DNA from: Tardiphaga robiniae
GTDB taxonomy: Bacteria > Pseudomonadota > Alphaproteobacteria > Rhizobiales > Xanthobacteraceae
Assembly: GCF_001618955.1 (NCBI RefSeq)
Contig: NZ_LVYV01000055.1
Location: 62,001 to 126,000 of the forward strand
Reading direction: 5' to 3'
DNA length: 64,000 nt
Shown here piece after piece: positions 8,901-20,900 of this stretch. Made by a program: the position numbers and the translations under genes. How positions within the stretch are numbered: the stretch's first letter is position 1; each line of letters begins with the position of its first letter. The notes below the pieces were generated by a model. The model was given only the letters and a program-made list of their open reading frames with translations, was not told where the DNA came from and ran no database searches.

Positions 8901-11900
8901 GAATACCGGGTTGTGATTTTCAACAACGTCCGTCACCGAGATCGCCACCGCCTTGCTGATGTCGTTGGTGCCATCGTTGGCATGCACGATGATGTCGTAG
9001 GTGTTGTTGGTGCCCGTGTCGGTTGGCGCCTCGAAGTTCGGTGACACCTTGAAGGTCACCGCACCGATCGACGACACGTCGAACTTGCCGGCATCGTCGC
9101 CGCTGAGCGAATAGGTCAGTGTTGTGCCCGCATCAGGATCGTTCGCGGCAATCTGGTAGACGACGTTGGAGATCGCCGTGTTCTCGGCCTCGCTTGCCGT
9201 CGCGCCCGACGTGATTGCCGGCGCTTCGTTGACGTTGGTCACCGTGATAGCCACCGCCTTGGTGGTGTCGAGCGTACCGTCATTGGCATGTACGATGATG
9301 TCGTAGGTGTTGTTGGTGCCCGTGTCGGTCGGCGCCTCGAAGTCCGGCGACACCTTGAAGGTCACCGCGCCGGTCGACGACACGTCGAACTTGCCGGCAT
9401 CGTCGCCGGTGAGCGAATAGGTCAGTGTTGTGCCCGCGTCAGGATCGTTCGCGACAATCTGGTAGACGACATTGGAGATCGCCGTGTTCTCGGCCTCGCT
9501 TGCCGTCGCGCCCGACGTGATCACCGGCGCATCGTTCACCGCATTGACGGTCACCGTCAACGACCCCGTCGAAGTCGCGGTATCGGTTGCGAGACCGGTG
9601 GTGAGCGTGGCGTGATCGACGACCGTCACACTAACACCGAGGTTGAACGTACCGTTGTAATTGGTGGGTGTCGTTGCGGTGAGGTGCGCGAGGTCGATCC
9701 CGGCAGGATTGTCGATGACCCAGACAGCGCCCTGCAGCGAACCCTGATTGAAGGTCGTCCCGGCGGGATAGCCGCTGAGTTCGATATGGGTAGCCTTCTC
9801 CGAACCGTCAGTATCGCCCAAGGCAATGTGGATGGCAAAGGCGTTGTCTTCGTTGCCGCCCGAGGCCGTCAGCACTGCCGCGTCGGCGACGGGGCGAACA
9901 TTGACCGTGATGGTACCCTGGGTCGAAACGGTTCCGTCTGATGCCTGATAGGTCAGGACCACGATGCCGCTGCCGTTCACGGTGGGCATTACGGTCAGAT
10001 CACCGCTTTGCGTCAGACTCCCCGATGCAAACGGCCCCAAGAAGCCACCGAGATTGCCGACCCTCTGGAGGGTACTGCCCTCGGGATCGCTGTCGTTCGC
10101 CAGAACGTTGACGCCCGTCAGGACCTGATCTTCAGTGATGGTGTAAACGTCATTCACTGTCACCGGCGCATCGTTCACAGGGGTGACGTTGATGTGAATC
10201 GTATCGGTATCGGTCAGGACGCCGCCTGAACCGGAATGGCCGAGATCGGACGTGGTGACCGTCAGATCAACCCCGCCGTTGTGGTTGAGCGCGTCCTGAT
10301 AGACGACGCCGTTGGCCAGGGCCAGTGCGGCGTTGATATCGGCCTGGCTGCCTGTGAGCGTGACCGTAGCCGAGCCATTGCCGGCCACGGTGACACCTGA
10401 GCCACCCAGCACCGTGAGCATACCGCTGGTGACCGACAGGGTCGTCGTCACCGACGACGTACCAGCATCGCTATCGCTGATCGACAGGCCGGTGATGGCA
10501 AGCGGGGTATCCTCGGCGACCGTGAGCGGACCGGCTGGCAAGGTGTTGACCGGCGCGTCGTTCACGCCGTTCACGGTGAACGTGAAGGTGCCGGGGAGCG
10601 GCGTCGAGCCGTCCTGGTTGCCGTCTTCCACATAGACCTGGAAGGTCGTCGGCGAGCCGTCGGAACCATCATGGGTGAAAGCGATCAACCCTTGGGCAAG
10701 CTCGGCGGCCGTGAACGACGTCGCAGGTGCGCCGCCATTCGTGATGGTGCCGTGCTGAACGCCCGACACATGGAACACGACACCAGAGTCGATATTGTCC
10801 GGATCGGTGTAGCCGAGTTCGGCGGCCGTGAGGGTGTGGATGCCACCTTCAGTCACGGTTGCCGACAGCGGACCCGCCAGCGACGGCGCATCGTTCATGG
10901 GCAGTACATGCACCGTTGCCGTGTGCGTGATGCTGTTATCTAGACCGTCATTGACAACCACGGTCACAGTGCGGTCGCCCGTGCTCGGGGCATCGCCGGT
11001 GTACTGATAGACAACACCGCGCATGATGGTCTGGTAGACGGCGTTGGACGCATCGCCGATCACGGTGAGAACGCCGGTGGTCGCGTCATAGCCATAGGTC
11101 AGGCCGGCCGCCGTCAGAGCGTTCGTCGCGCTCGTATTGAACGACAGACCCTCGACACCGAGCCCATCCGGCTGCGTTGTCAATGTGACCTTCATCGAAT
11201 GCATCGTCGTGGAATCGACGTCGGTGAGGATCGCATCGTTCAGGATCCATTGCGGGTATTGCTCGACAGCGGTGACAACGACATCGTTGCCTGCCGTCGC
11301 AGCGCCGTTCAGATCGACCACCGGCGCGTCGTTGGTGCCATGCAGTTTGATCTCGACCACATGAGTATCCGTGCCGCCGTGGCCGTCGGAAACCTGGATC
11401 GTGTAGCTGAGGACGGATTCCCAGCCATTGGGCAGGAAATCGAACGCCTGGCCCTGCGAATTGAAGGCCCATGCAAAATCGCCGGTGGCGCTGCCAGCCG
11501 GGGTCACGTCACCGGTTGCAACCGTCATGAAGGCCAGCAATTGCGCATTGGTGAAGTGCGATTCAATTCCAGAGCCCGATGCTGTCACCGACAACACGTT
11601 CGCGGTGACCGTGTCGGAGAGATCGACGTCCGTCACGCTCAGTGTGCCGTTGGCGGTCAGCCCGGCATTGGTTTCGGTCAGGAACACATGATCGCTGTCG
11701 CCGCCGTCAATCGAGATCACCGGCTTGTCGTTGCTGCCGACCAACGTGACCGTGATGTCGCGATAGGCCGACGAACCGTGCCCGTCGCTGACGAGGATGC
11801 GGAAGACCTCTTGCTTGGTCTCTCCAGCGCCAAGGAAATTCAGCTGTGCATCGGTGACGTGATACTGCCAATCGACGAAGCCATTGCCGTCATTCAACGT

Positions 11901-14900
11901 CTCTTCCGCGACCACTGCAGTCACGTATCCGATATAGCCCGCACCCTGAGGCGTCACGGTCAGCGTATGGGTGTTGCCCTGATCGTCATAGATCCAGAAG
12001 CCGCCGCCGTTGTAGCCGCCGCCCGAGGAGCTGTCGTTAAAGCGCGTGCGATCTGCCGTCGATCCTGCTTGCGGATCGGTTTCCGCATATTCGGTCATCG
12101 TTCCGGTGTCGGGAAAACCTATCGAGGTCCCAACAGCGTCATTGGTGCCGTGAATCGTGAACTGATAGACCCCGGACTTGCTGTCGCCATCCGCGTCCGT
12201 GGCGGTGAATGGCACCGACAGGGTTGCGATCTCACCTTCGCTCAGGCCGTTGAAGCCCCAGCCCGGATTGACCGTCACCTTGCCCGTGACCGGATCGTAG
12301 GAGATCGACGGCACGCCGAGCGTGGTACCGGTCGGGGTGGAAATGGTGGCGTGTGCAGTGTCGAATGCCACAGAGCCCGGGCCATCGGCACCGAAGCGGT
12401 AGTTGGTCCCGCTGACCAGCGACACGACGGACGAGCCATCCTCGCCGATATCCGCGTGGAAGAGCGGCAGTGACGTCGACGACGCCTGAACCAGGCTGAC
12501 ATTCGCGAGATAGGTGCCGGTGTTGTCGCCCGCGTAACCAACCTCCTTGAAGGTGACGGTGTTCGCACCACCGGCCGCAATGAGGTCGAGCGTCTGGATG
12601 GCCATGGTCGAGCCCGGCGCATAGGTGCCAAAGAGCTGCCCGTTCCAATAGACCTGGAGTCCCGAGGACGACGGATCGTACGTGCCGATCTCGAAGCTCA
12701 GCGTATAGTGCTGGCCGGCCGTCAGACCGTTGAGGGTCTGGGAGACTGCGATGTTGCCCGGCGATGCACCGAGGTCAACCATCGGTTCGCCATTCGACGT
12801 CACAACCCCGAAATAGCCGCTTGGGACGCGCTCGAGCTGAACACCGGTCTGGCCGGCTTCCGTACCGGTGATCTTCCAACCGGTAGCGCCCGTCGCCCAA
12901 TCACCGTACGAGGCGTCATGCCAGGAGCTGCCGCCCGAGAAATCGCCGTTGGTGAGCAGGTTGGCCTGCGTCGCGTTGCCGATGATCACCGGCACGTCAT
13001 CGCCGACAACGACGCGCAGATAGCTCTCCACATAGTCGCCGTCACCATCGGTGACGCGATAGCTAAGATTGAATCCTTCACCGAGTTCGCCGGCGCCATC
13101 CGGATGATGGATGGCCGCGAACTGCTCCACCTGATATTCGCCGGTGGTCGGATTGAGAGTGACCGTGAAGACCTTCACGTTCACGTTGTTCTGCAGTTGA
13201 TAGACCTCAAAAACGTTGCCGTTGATAACGCTGGTATATCCACCGGTCGGCAGCGTCGCGCTGACCCACGACAGATGACCGTTGCTGTCCGCACCGAAGT
13301 TGTGGCTCAACGTACCCGACGCCGTTGCCGTATCGCCGGGCTCAGGATTGCCGTTGATCAGCGCATCGTCCTGTACGCCTGCGCGCTGAACTGTCGTCGC
13401 CGGAATGGTCGGGACCGAATCCGTCACGTTGATGTGGATCGCCTGATCCACATAGTCGCCGTCCCCGTCGGTCGCGCGCACCGTGAAGCCGAGATCGAGC
13501 GTGTTCGAATTCGCCGCGTGATCGAGGTTCTGGAACAGCGTGAAGATATAGGTCGGGTTCGAGGGCGAGCTGAGCGCCGCGATGAAGACCGGATTATCGA
13601 CCGTGTCGCCATGCTTGAAGGCGACGAGCTGCTTCTCGCCATACTGGGTGGTCCGCAGCACGTAGTCGAGCGCCACGCCGTCCGATGTCAGACCGGCCGG
13701 ATGCACAGGCTGGCCATTGCTGTCGGTCGCAAAGTCGAGATGCGCGCCGACCTTGTCACCGCCGATCGTGATCTTCAGGCTGCCATAGGCCACCTGCGCC
13801 AGGGGCGTGCTGGTCTCGTCGACTGTCACAGTCGCCGCAGCACCAGCCAGGACGGGAGCATCGTCGGTCACGGTCACGATGAGCTGATCGTGCAATGCAA
13901 CGGTATCGCCGTCGCCATCGCGAACGGTAACCGCCGAAGAAAGATCGAGCGCAAGCGTATCTGTTCCGCCGGTAACGGCGATGTCCTGATGACCCGAATT
14001 TACCGTCGTCTGCCCGTTCGGGGCACCCGGTCCGGTCAACTCGAAGTGCACGTTGGGCGGCGTCGAGATTTGTCCAACGTTGATAAAGATCGTGGTGTTC
14101 GCAGCGATCGACAGCGGATAATCGGTGCCGCCGGACGTGTTATCCAGGACCCAGTTAACCGCCGTGTTTCCGCTGTTCGTGATGCTGATGATGACATCGC
14201 CGTCTGGCAGGCGGCCTTCAAAAGCACGAGGATTGCCGTTGATCGCCGCAACCGCATAGATTTCGCCCGGCTGGTCGATCGCTGCGACCGGAATCGAGGC
14301 ATTGTCGATCACGTAATTCGCAACGTGATCAATTTGCCCCTTGAGCGTGAACGTATAAGCGCCGGTCGAGGCATTGACCGCGAAGGTGAAGATCTGGTTC
14401 GAACCAGCCCAAGCGATGAGCGTGTTTCCGACGACCGTATAGGTCAGCGCAACACCGCCCGAAGTCAGTGAAGTCAGTGACGCCGACAGGCCCGTGGTCT
14501 CCACCACAAAGGTACCGGGCGAATCCGCTCCCATTGAAACCAGTGACGACAGATTCCCGACGAGGATCGAATCGTCGGTACCTGCATCACCATTCTTGTT
14601 ATCGGCGTTTCCGGCCTGCGTGCCGGTCGACAGATCGCCGGTAGCGGTGCTCAGTTCGCTTTCATAGACCGCTCCCGTAAGCACGGCAGCAGTCGCGGTC
14701 GGAGCGTCGTCATCGACGGTGACCGTGAAGTGTCCATTCGCCTTGTCGCCGTCACCATCCTTGGCGGTGAAATTGAACGTGAAGACGAGATCGTCGTCCT
14801 GACCCGCGATCGGATGATCGAGGTTTGCATTCTGAGTGAACGTGTAGGAGCCGTTTGCCGCGGCGCTCGAAAGAACAGCCGAGAATACCACCCTGGCATC

Positions 14901-17900
14901 GCTGAGCGATGTCGGCGCGGTTGCGCCCGTGTAGCCGATCAACGTCACGGCATCGATCATCGCATAGTGAACAGCCGCGCCATTCGACGTCAGCGAAGCG
15001 GTAACGTCGTTGCCATTGACATCCTTGACAACGAGGTTGGCCAGACCGTTCGAATGGTCGGTGAAGGTGACGGCGGCATCGACCACGATCGGGCCGCTGC
15101 TGGTATTTTGCGTGACGACCAGGTTGTCGGCCATCACGTAACCGCTGAAGCCGTTACCGGTATAAATCTCGAGCCTGTCGATCAGGACATTCGCGAACGG
15201 TGTACCCGCGGCATTGAAATGCGTGGGCGTGCCCGACACAAGCGATGCGACATTGGCCACGCTCAACGTGTAGGTTGCGACGAGATTGTTGTTGGAATCG
15301 TAGCCCTTCAGAATGACGGTCGGTGTCGTTTGAGCACCCGACAGTCCCAGGTCGATCGCATCCAGCTTGAACGGCAAGCTGTCATTGGCATTGATGATAA
15401 TCGGATTGTTGATGCCGCCGAACACGATCCCCGAGGCAGATGGATGATTGACCGTGCCCTGGGTGACGATCAGATCGGCAGTCAGGTTGTTGTTGCCGCT
15501 GAACGTAAATGTCTGCGTCGACGTGCCGCCCGTAACGGTGGCCGCCTTGCCGTCTGCGCCGAACGCAATCGCCAGCGAGCCGGACGTGGTGCGCGTGCCG
15601 TTGTCGCCCTGAGCAATCGTCAGATCGCCCGGATGACCGTCGTCCTTGTTGCCGCCGGCCAGATTGCCTTCATCGACGAAGCCCGCCACGGCGGTCCCGA
15701 GGACGACGGTGTCATCGTTGATATTGACGGTCAGCGAACCGGTCGCCGTATCGCCATCGCCGTCGCTGACGGTGATGTTGAAGGTCAGCGCCTTGTTCTC
15801 TTCGGTCGTTCCGGAAATTGCATGCGCGATCGGCGCGTTCACGGTCAGCGTGTACGAACCGTTCGCACCAATGACCAGAACGGCGGCGGAGCCGTAATGC
15901 GCGCTGGTTGCCGTCCAGGTCGTGGCGCCATTGGCGCCCACCACGGGCGAGCCCCAGGTCGCGGTCTCGGCCTGTGCAAAGCCGTTGGCGTCCTTGTAGA
16001 TGACGCCGAAGGTTGCCGACGTCATCGCCACCGATTTCACACCATCGGCGCCGGCGGTGAACAGGCTGCCGGCGACTCCGGTGGCCGTATTGGTATCCGG
16101 GCTCACGTCGCCAGACACACCTCCGGCGTTGGCGGGGAACACCGTCTGCGCTTCGTCGTCCAGCGTCGTCGCGGCCGTCACGATGCCCTTCGACACCGGT
16201 GTGTCGTCATTGACGTTGACCGTCAGTGAACCGGTGGCGGTGTCGCCGTCGCCGTCGGTGACCGTGAAGTTGAAGGTCAGCGCCTTGTTCTCTTCCGCCG
16301 TTCCGGGCGTTGCATGCGCGATCGGCGCGTTCACGGTCAGCGTGTACGAACCGTTCACACCAATGACCAGAACCGCGGCAGAGCCGTAGTGGTTGCTGGT
16401 CGCCGTCCAGGTGGTAGCGCCATTGGCGCCCACCACGGGCGAGCCCCAGGTCGCGGTCTCGGTCAGAGCGAAGCCGTTGGCATCCCTGTAGACGACGCCG
16501 AAGGTCGCAGATGTCATTGCGACCGATTTGAAGCCATCAGCACCGGCGGTGAACAGGCTGCTGGCGGCTCCCGACGTGGTGTTGGTGTCCGTGCTCACAT
16601 CGCCAGACGCACCTCCGGCGTTGGTCGGCGTAAAGACCGTCTGCGCTTCGTCATCGAGCGTCGTCGCGGCCGTCACGGTGCCCTGGGATACCGGCGTATC
16701 GTCATTGACGTTAACCGTCAGCGAACCCGTGGCCGGGTCATTATCGGCATCGGTCACAGTGTAGTTGAAGGTCAGCGACAGGTTTTCTTCATTGGCTCCA
16801 GCCGTCGAATGCACCAATGGTCTGGAGGTAGTGAAGGTGTAAGAGCCGTTTGCGCCGATCGCCAACGTTGCCACAGTGGCACCACTGACGGCACCGATCG
16901 CGGTCCAGGTGGTCACGCCACCCGATACACTTGCCGATCCCCACGTGACGGATTCCTGGTGAGCGACGCCGTTGGCATCCTTGTAGATCGCACTGAACGC
17001 CGTAATCGAACCCAGCGTGACGCTCTTGAACCCGTCCGCGCCTGCCGAGAACAGCGCACCGGCTGCGCCCGTTGCCGAGGTGGCATTGGTGACATCGCCG
17101 GTGCCGCTGGCATTGCCGCCGGCAAACGCATCGTCGTCCAGCACCGTCGCCGCGGTTACCGCTCCTGTCGTAACTGGCGAATCGTCATTGACCGTGACGG
17201 TGAATGTCGATGCCGCTGTGACATCGCCATCGGCGTCCGTGGCCTGATAGCCGAAGCTGAGGGTGATATCGTTCTCGTTGTTACCTGCCGGGTGATCGAG
17301 ATGCTTCAGCAGGTTGAAGGTATAGTTGCCCGAGGATAGATCGCTGAGCGAGACCGTGAACACCTGGCTGCCAGCCGATGGCGGCGTCGAGCCATTCATC
17401 GGGTTGCTGCCGGTGTAGCCATAAACCGTATTACCGACGACCCACAGTTTGACCTGCGCCCCATCGACGGTCAGAGGGCCGACATTGGACATCGCATTCT
17501 GGCCATCGCTGATGCCAGAGAACGCAACCGAGCGATCGGCCGCCCCGGAATTGTTGTTGTCAGCTCCCCAAGAGATAGCAAGCGATCCCATCGCTGACGT
17601 TGCGGCACCGGCGAGATCTCCGGTGGCAGGCTGCGTGTTGCCGCCCGTCAGACCGTCCTCATCGACCGAAACCGCCTGCGCCGTTCCGATAAACGGCCGG
17701 CCGTTATCATCGCTGATCGTAACCGTGAAGCTGCTGCTGTCGGTGTCACCGTCCGCATCCGTGGCGACGAAGCCAAGCTGCAGCGACAGTGCACTGCCCT
17801 GGCCAGATCCGACGTGATCCAGATTATCCAGCAGCTCGAAGGTGTAGGTACCGTTGCCCGTATCGGACAGCGTGATGTGGAACACCTTGCGATCGTTGAT

Positions 17901-20900
17901 CGTCAGCGAGCCGCCGTTGTCGTTGGCCATGCCCCAGATCTCCGTATCGGAGATCCGCAGGAACTGCACGGTCACACCGTCTGACTTGAGCACGGGACTT
18001 CCGGAGCCCGTGGTGTGCACGCTGTCGCCGGAGTCGATGGATGACGAGAACGCGACCGAACGGTTTGCAGTGCCGCTGTTGTTGTCGTCCGCGCCCCAAT
18101 TGATGTTCAGCGACTTGTTCAACGCAGTCTGGGGCACGAATTCCTCGCCCCCGCCCACAATGGTCGTATCTTCGGTCAACGTCGAAGCAACCGGCGCGCC
18201 GATTTCCGGCACGTCGTCGCGGATCGTCACGGTAAAGTTGCTGCTGCTGGTATCGCCGTCACCGTCAGTCGCGGTGTAGCCGAAGGTCAGGTTAACCAGA
18301 TTGGTGCCGCTCCCGGTAGGATGATCGAGGTTACCGAGCAGCTTGAAGGTGTAGGAGCCATCATTGGCATCGCTGAGCGTCACTTCGAAAATGCGCGTGC
18401 CGCTTGCCAGGTTGGCGCCGATATAGCCGACCAGCTTCTGACCGTCGAATGCGTATTGAACCGTCTGGCCATCCGAGCGGAGTGTCAGGTTCTGGCCATT
18501 GCTGTTCTCTGCATCGACGTTGTCCGCCGCCGAGTTGAAGCGGAAGCCCACAGCGCGATCGCCGAGCCCGCCTCCGGCGGACGGATTCGCGTCATCCGCG
18601 CCCCAGGAGATGTTGAGATCACCGGTAGCGGTCAGACCGGACGCACTCGGCGATGTGCCATTCGAGAGATCATTTTCATTGATGGTCCGGCCATCGCCGG
18701 TATGTGCCTCAGGCGCGTCATCCACGATGGAGACCGCGAAATCGGCCGTCGCGGAGTCGCCGTCGGAATCGGTGGCCTTGATGCCAAAAGACAGAGTCCG
18801 GCTGTCATCATTCTGCCCCGACGCAGCGTGATCGATATTGTCAAACAGCGTGAACTTGTAGCTGCCATCACCACTATCGGACAGTTCGACGGTGAACACC
18901 GTGCGAACGCCAGCCTTGGCAGTCAGCACCGTTCCGTCCGCCGAGATCGAATAGACGATCGCGGTGCCGTCCGACGTCAGACCCGTGGCCCCGGCTGCGG
19001 TCGTGAAGACGACCGAACGGTTGTTTGTTGCGCCCGAATTATTGTTATCTGCGCCCCAGTTGATGTTGAGATCACCGAGCTGAACGGTCGAGTTCGGCGC
19101 GTCCGGGAATGTCGTGTCATAGAACGTGGTCGGCAGACTGTCTTCACGAACGGATTCGGACTCCGTGTTACCGATCGTCGGCACATCATCCTTGACCGTA
19201 ACGCTGAATACGCTGCTGCTCTTGTCTCCGTCCGAATCGGTGGCCGTATAGTCGAACGTAAAGGTCAGCGTGTTCTGGCCATCGGCGGTCGGATGATCGA
19301 CATGTCCGAGCAGCGTGAACGTGTACGAGCCGGTGTTGTCATCGTCGAGAGAGACGACGAACACACGGTTGAAGAACGGGTTATTTCCGGTATAGGCGAC
19401 GAGATCCTCGCCAATAATAGCATAGTGGACGGTCGCTCCGTCGGACGTCAGGTTCACCAGATTATTATTGGCATCGCGCACCGCGACATTGTCTGCAGCC
19501 GTCGTGTGCTCGAACGACACCGAACGATTGGCGACGTTCCCACCATCGTGATCGTCAGAGTTCCAGTCGATGTTCAGCCGGCCGCCGACCTGCAGGTCGA
19601 AGAAGTTCGGTGACGTCCCGCTCAAGAGATCGTCCTCGTCCACGCCGCGCGTGTCGCCCACGCCTGCCACCGGCACGTCGTCGGTCACATGCACAGTGAA
19701 GTTGGCGGGCGCCGTCGTGTCGCCATCGCTGTCAGTCGCCGTGAAGCCGAAGGTGAGCGCCAGGTCATTCTTGTCATTGCCTGAGGCATGATCGAGATTG
19801 TCGAGAAGCTTGAACGTATAGGTACCATTGGCCGTATCGGACAGCTGAACGGTGAAGACCGTCGTTCCACCTGCCTTGGCCGTCAGCAACTGGCCATTGT
19901 CCGAGAAGCTGTAGGTCAGCGCCGTCCCGTTTGATGTCAGATGCAGCGCGTTCAGGCTCGTCAGCGTCGCGGCGGTGAAGGCCACCGAACGATCGCTCGC
20001 CCCTGGTCCTGACACCTGGTTGTTGTCATCCGAATTCCAGTCCACGGCGAGTGAGCCGGTTGCGGTCGCGGAGATGAACGCGTTTGACGACGACGGACTG
20101 GTGCTCTCGACGAGAGTCAGGACATCCGTGGTACCGATGCTCGGCGAGTCGTCGGTGACATTGACCGTAAAGGATGCAGGCGACGTGGTATCGCCATCGC
20201 TATCAGTCGCCGTGAACGAGAATGTCAGCGGCAGGCTGGCGCCATTCGCGCCGGCGTGGTCCAGGTTGTCGAGCAGATTGAACGTATAGGTACCGTTGCC
20301 GGTATCCGAGAGCTGCACGGTGAACACCGTGCGTGCGCCCGCTGTCGCTGTCAGCAACATGCCGTTGTCGGACAGCGTGTAGATGATCGTCTGGCCGTTG
20401 GAGGTCAGACCCGACGGCGCCGCGCTGGTGGTGAAGGCGACGCTACGATCATTCGTGCCGCCTGCGTTGGCATCATCGGAATTCCAGTCAACATTCAGCG
20501 AGATGCCGTTCAAGGCCTTCGCGATGAATGCGTTGGAGCTCTCGGCTGATGTACTCTCGACCAGGGTTTCGCCAGCAATGGCGCCGGTCGTCGGCACGTC
20601 GTCGTTGATGTTGACGGTGAAGGACGAACCAACCGGGTCGCCATCGGCATCCGTCGCCGTGAAGTTGAAGCCGAGCGCGATCGACGCACCATTGGCTCCG
20701 ACGTGGTCCAGGTTATCCAGCAGCGTGAAGGTGTAGGTGCCGCTATCGACGTCAGACAGTTTCACGGTGAAAACGACACGTTCACCCGCCGAGGCAGTCA
20801 ACAGCGTTCCGTTTTCCGACAGCACATAGGTGATGGCCTCACCATTCGAGGTGAGCCCGGAGGGCGCTGCGGCGGCCGTGAAAGCGACCTTGCGGTCGAT

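Noticed and set aside
8936-9541. Regularly repeated DNA that might be taken for a CRISPR or satellite array
   Set aside because: The period is an exact multiple of three and the repeats are protein domains in one frame.
12708-14471. Long plus-strand open frame of 587 codons opposite the adhesin
   Set aside because: Rich in Arg, Ile, Val and Asp with no domain; it is the antisense reading of the repetitive adhesin, where codon bias removes stops.
14730-16229. Plus-strand open frame of 499 codons opposite the adhesin
   Set aside because: Same Arg-rich antisense composition; follows the repeats of the real gene and has no ribosome-binding site.
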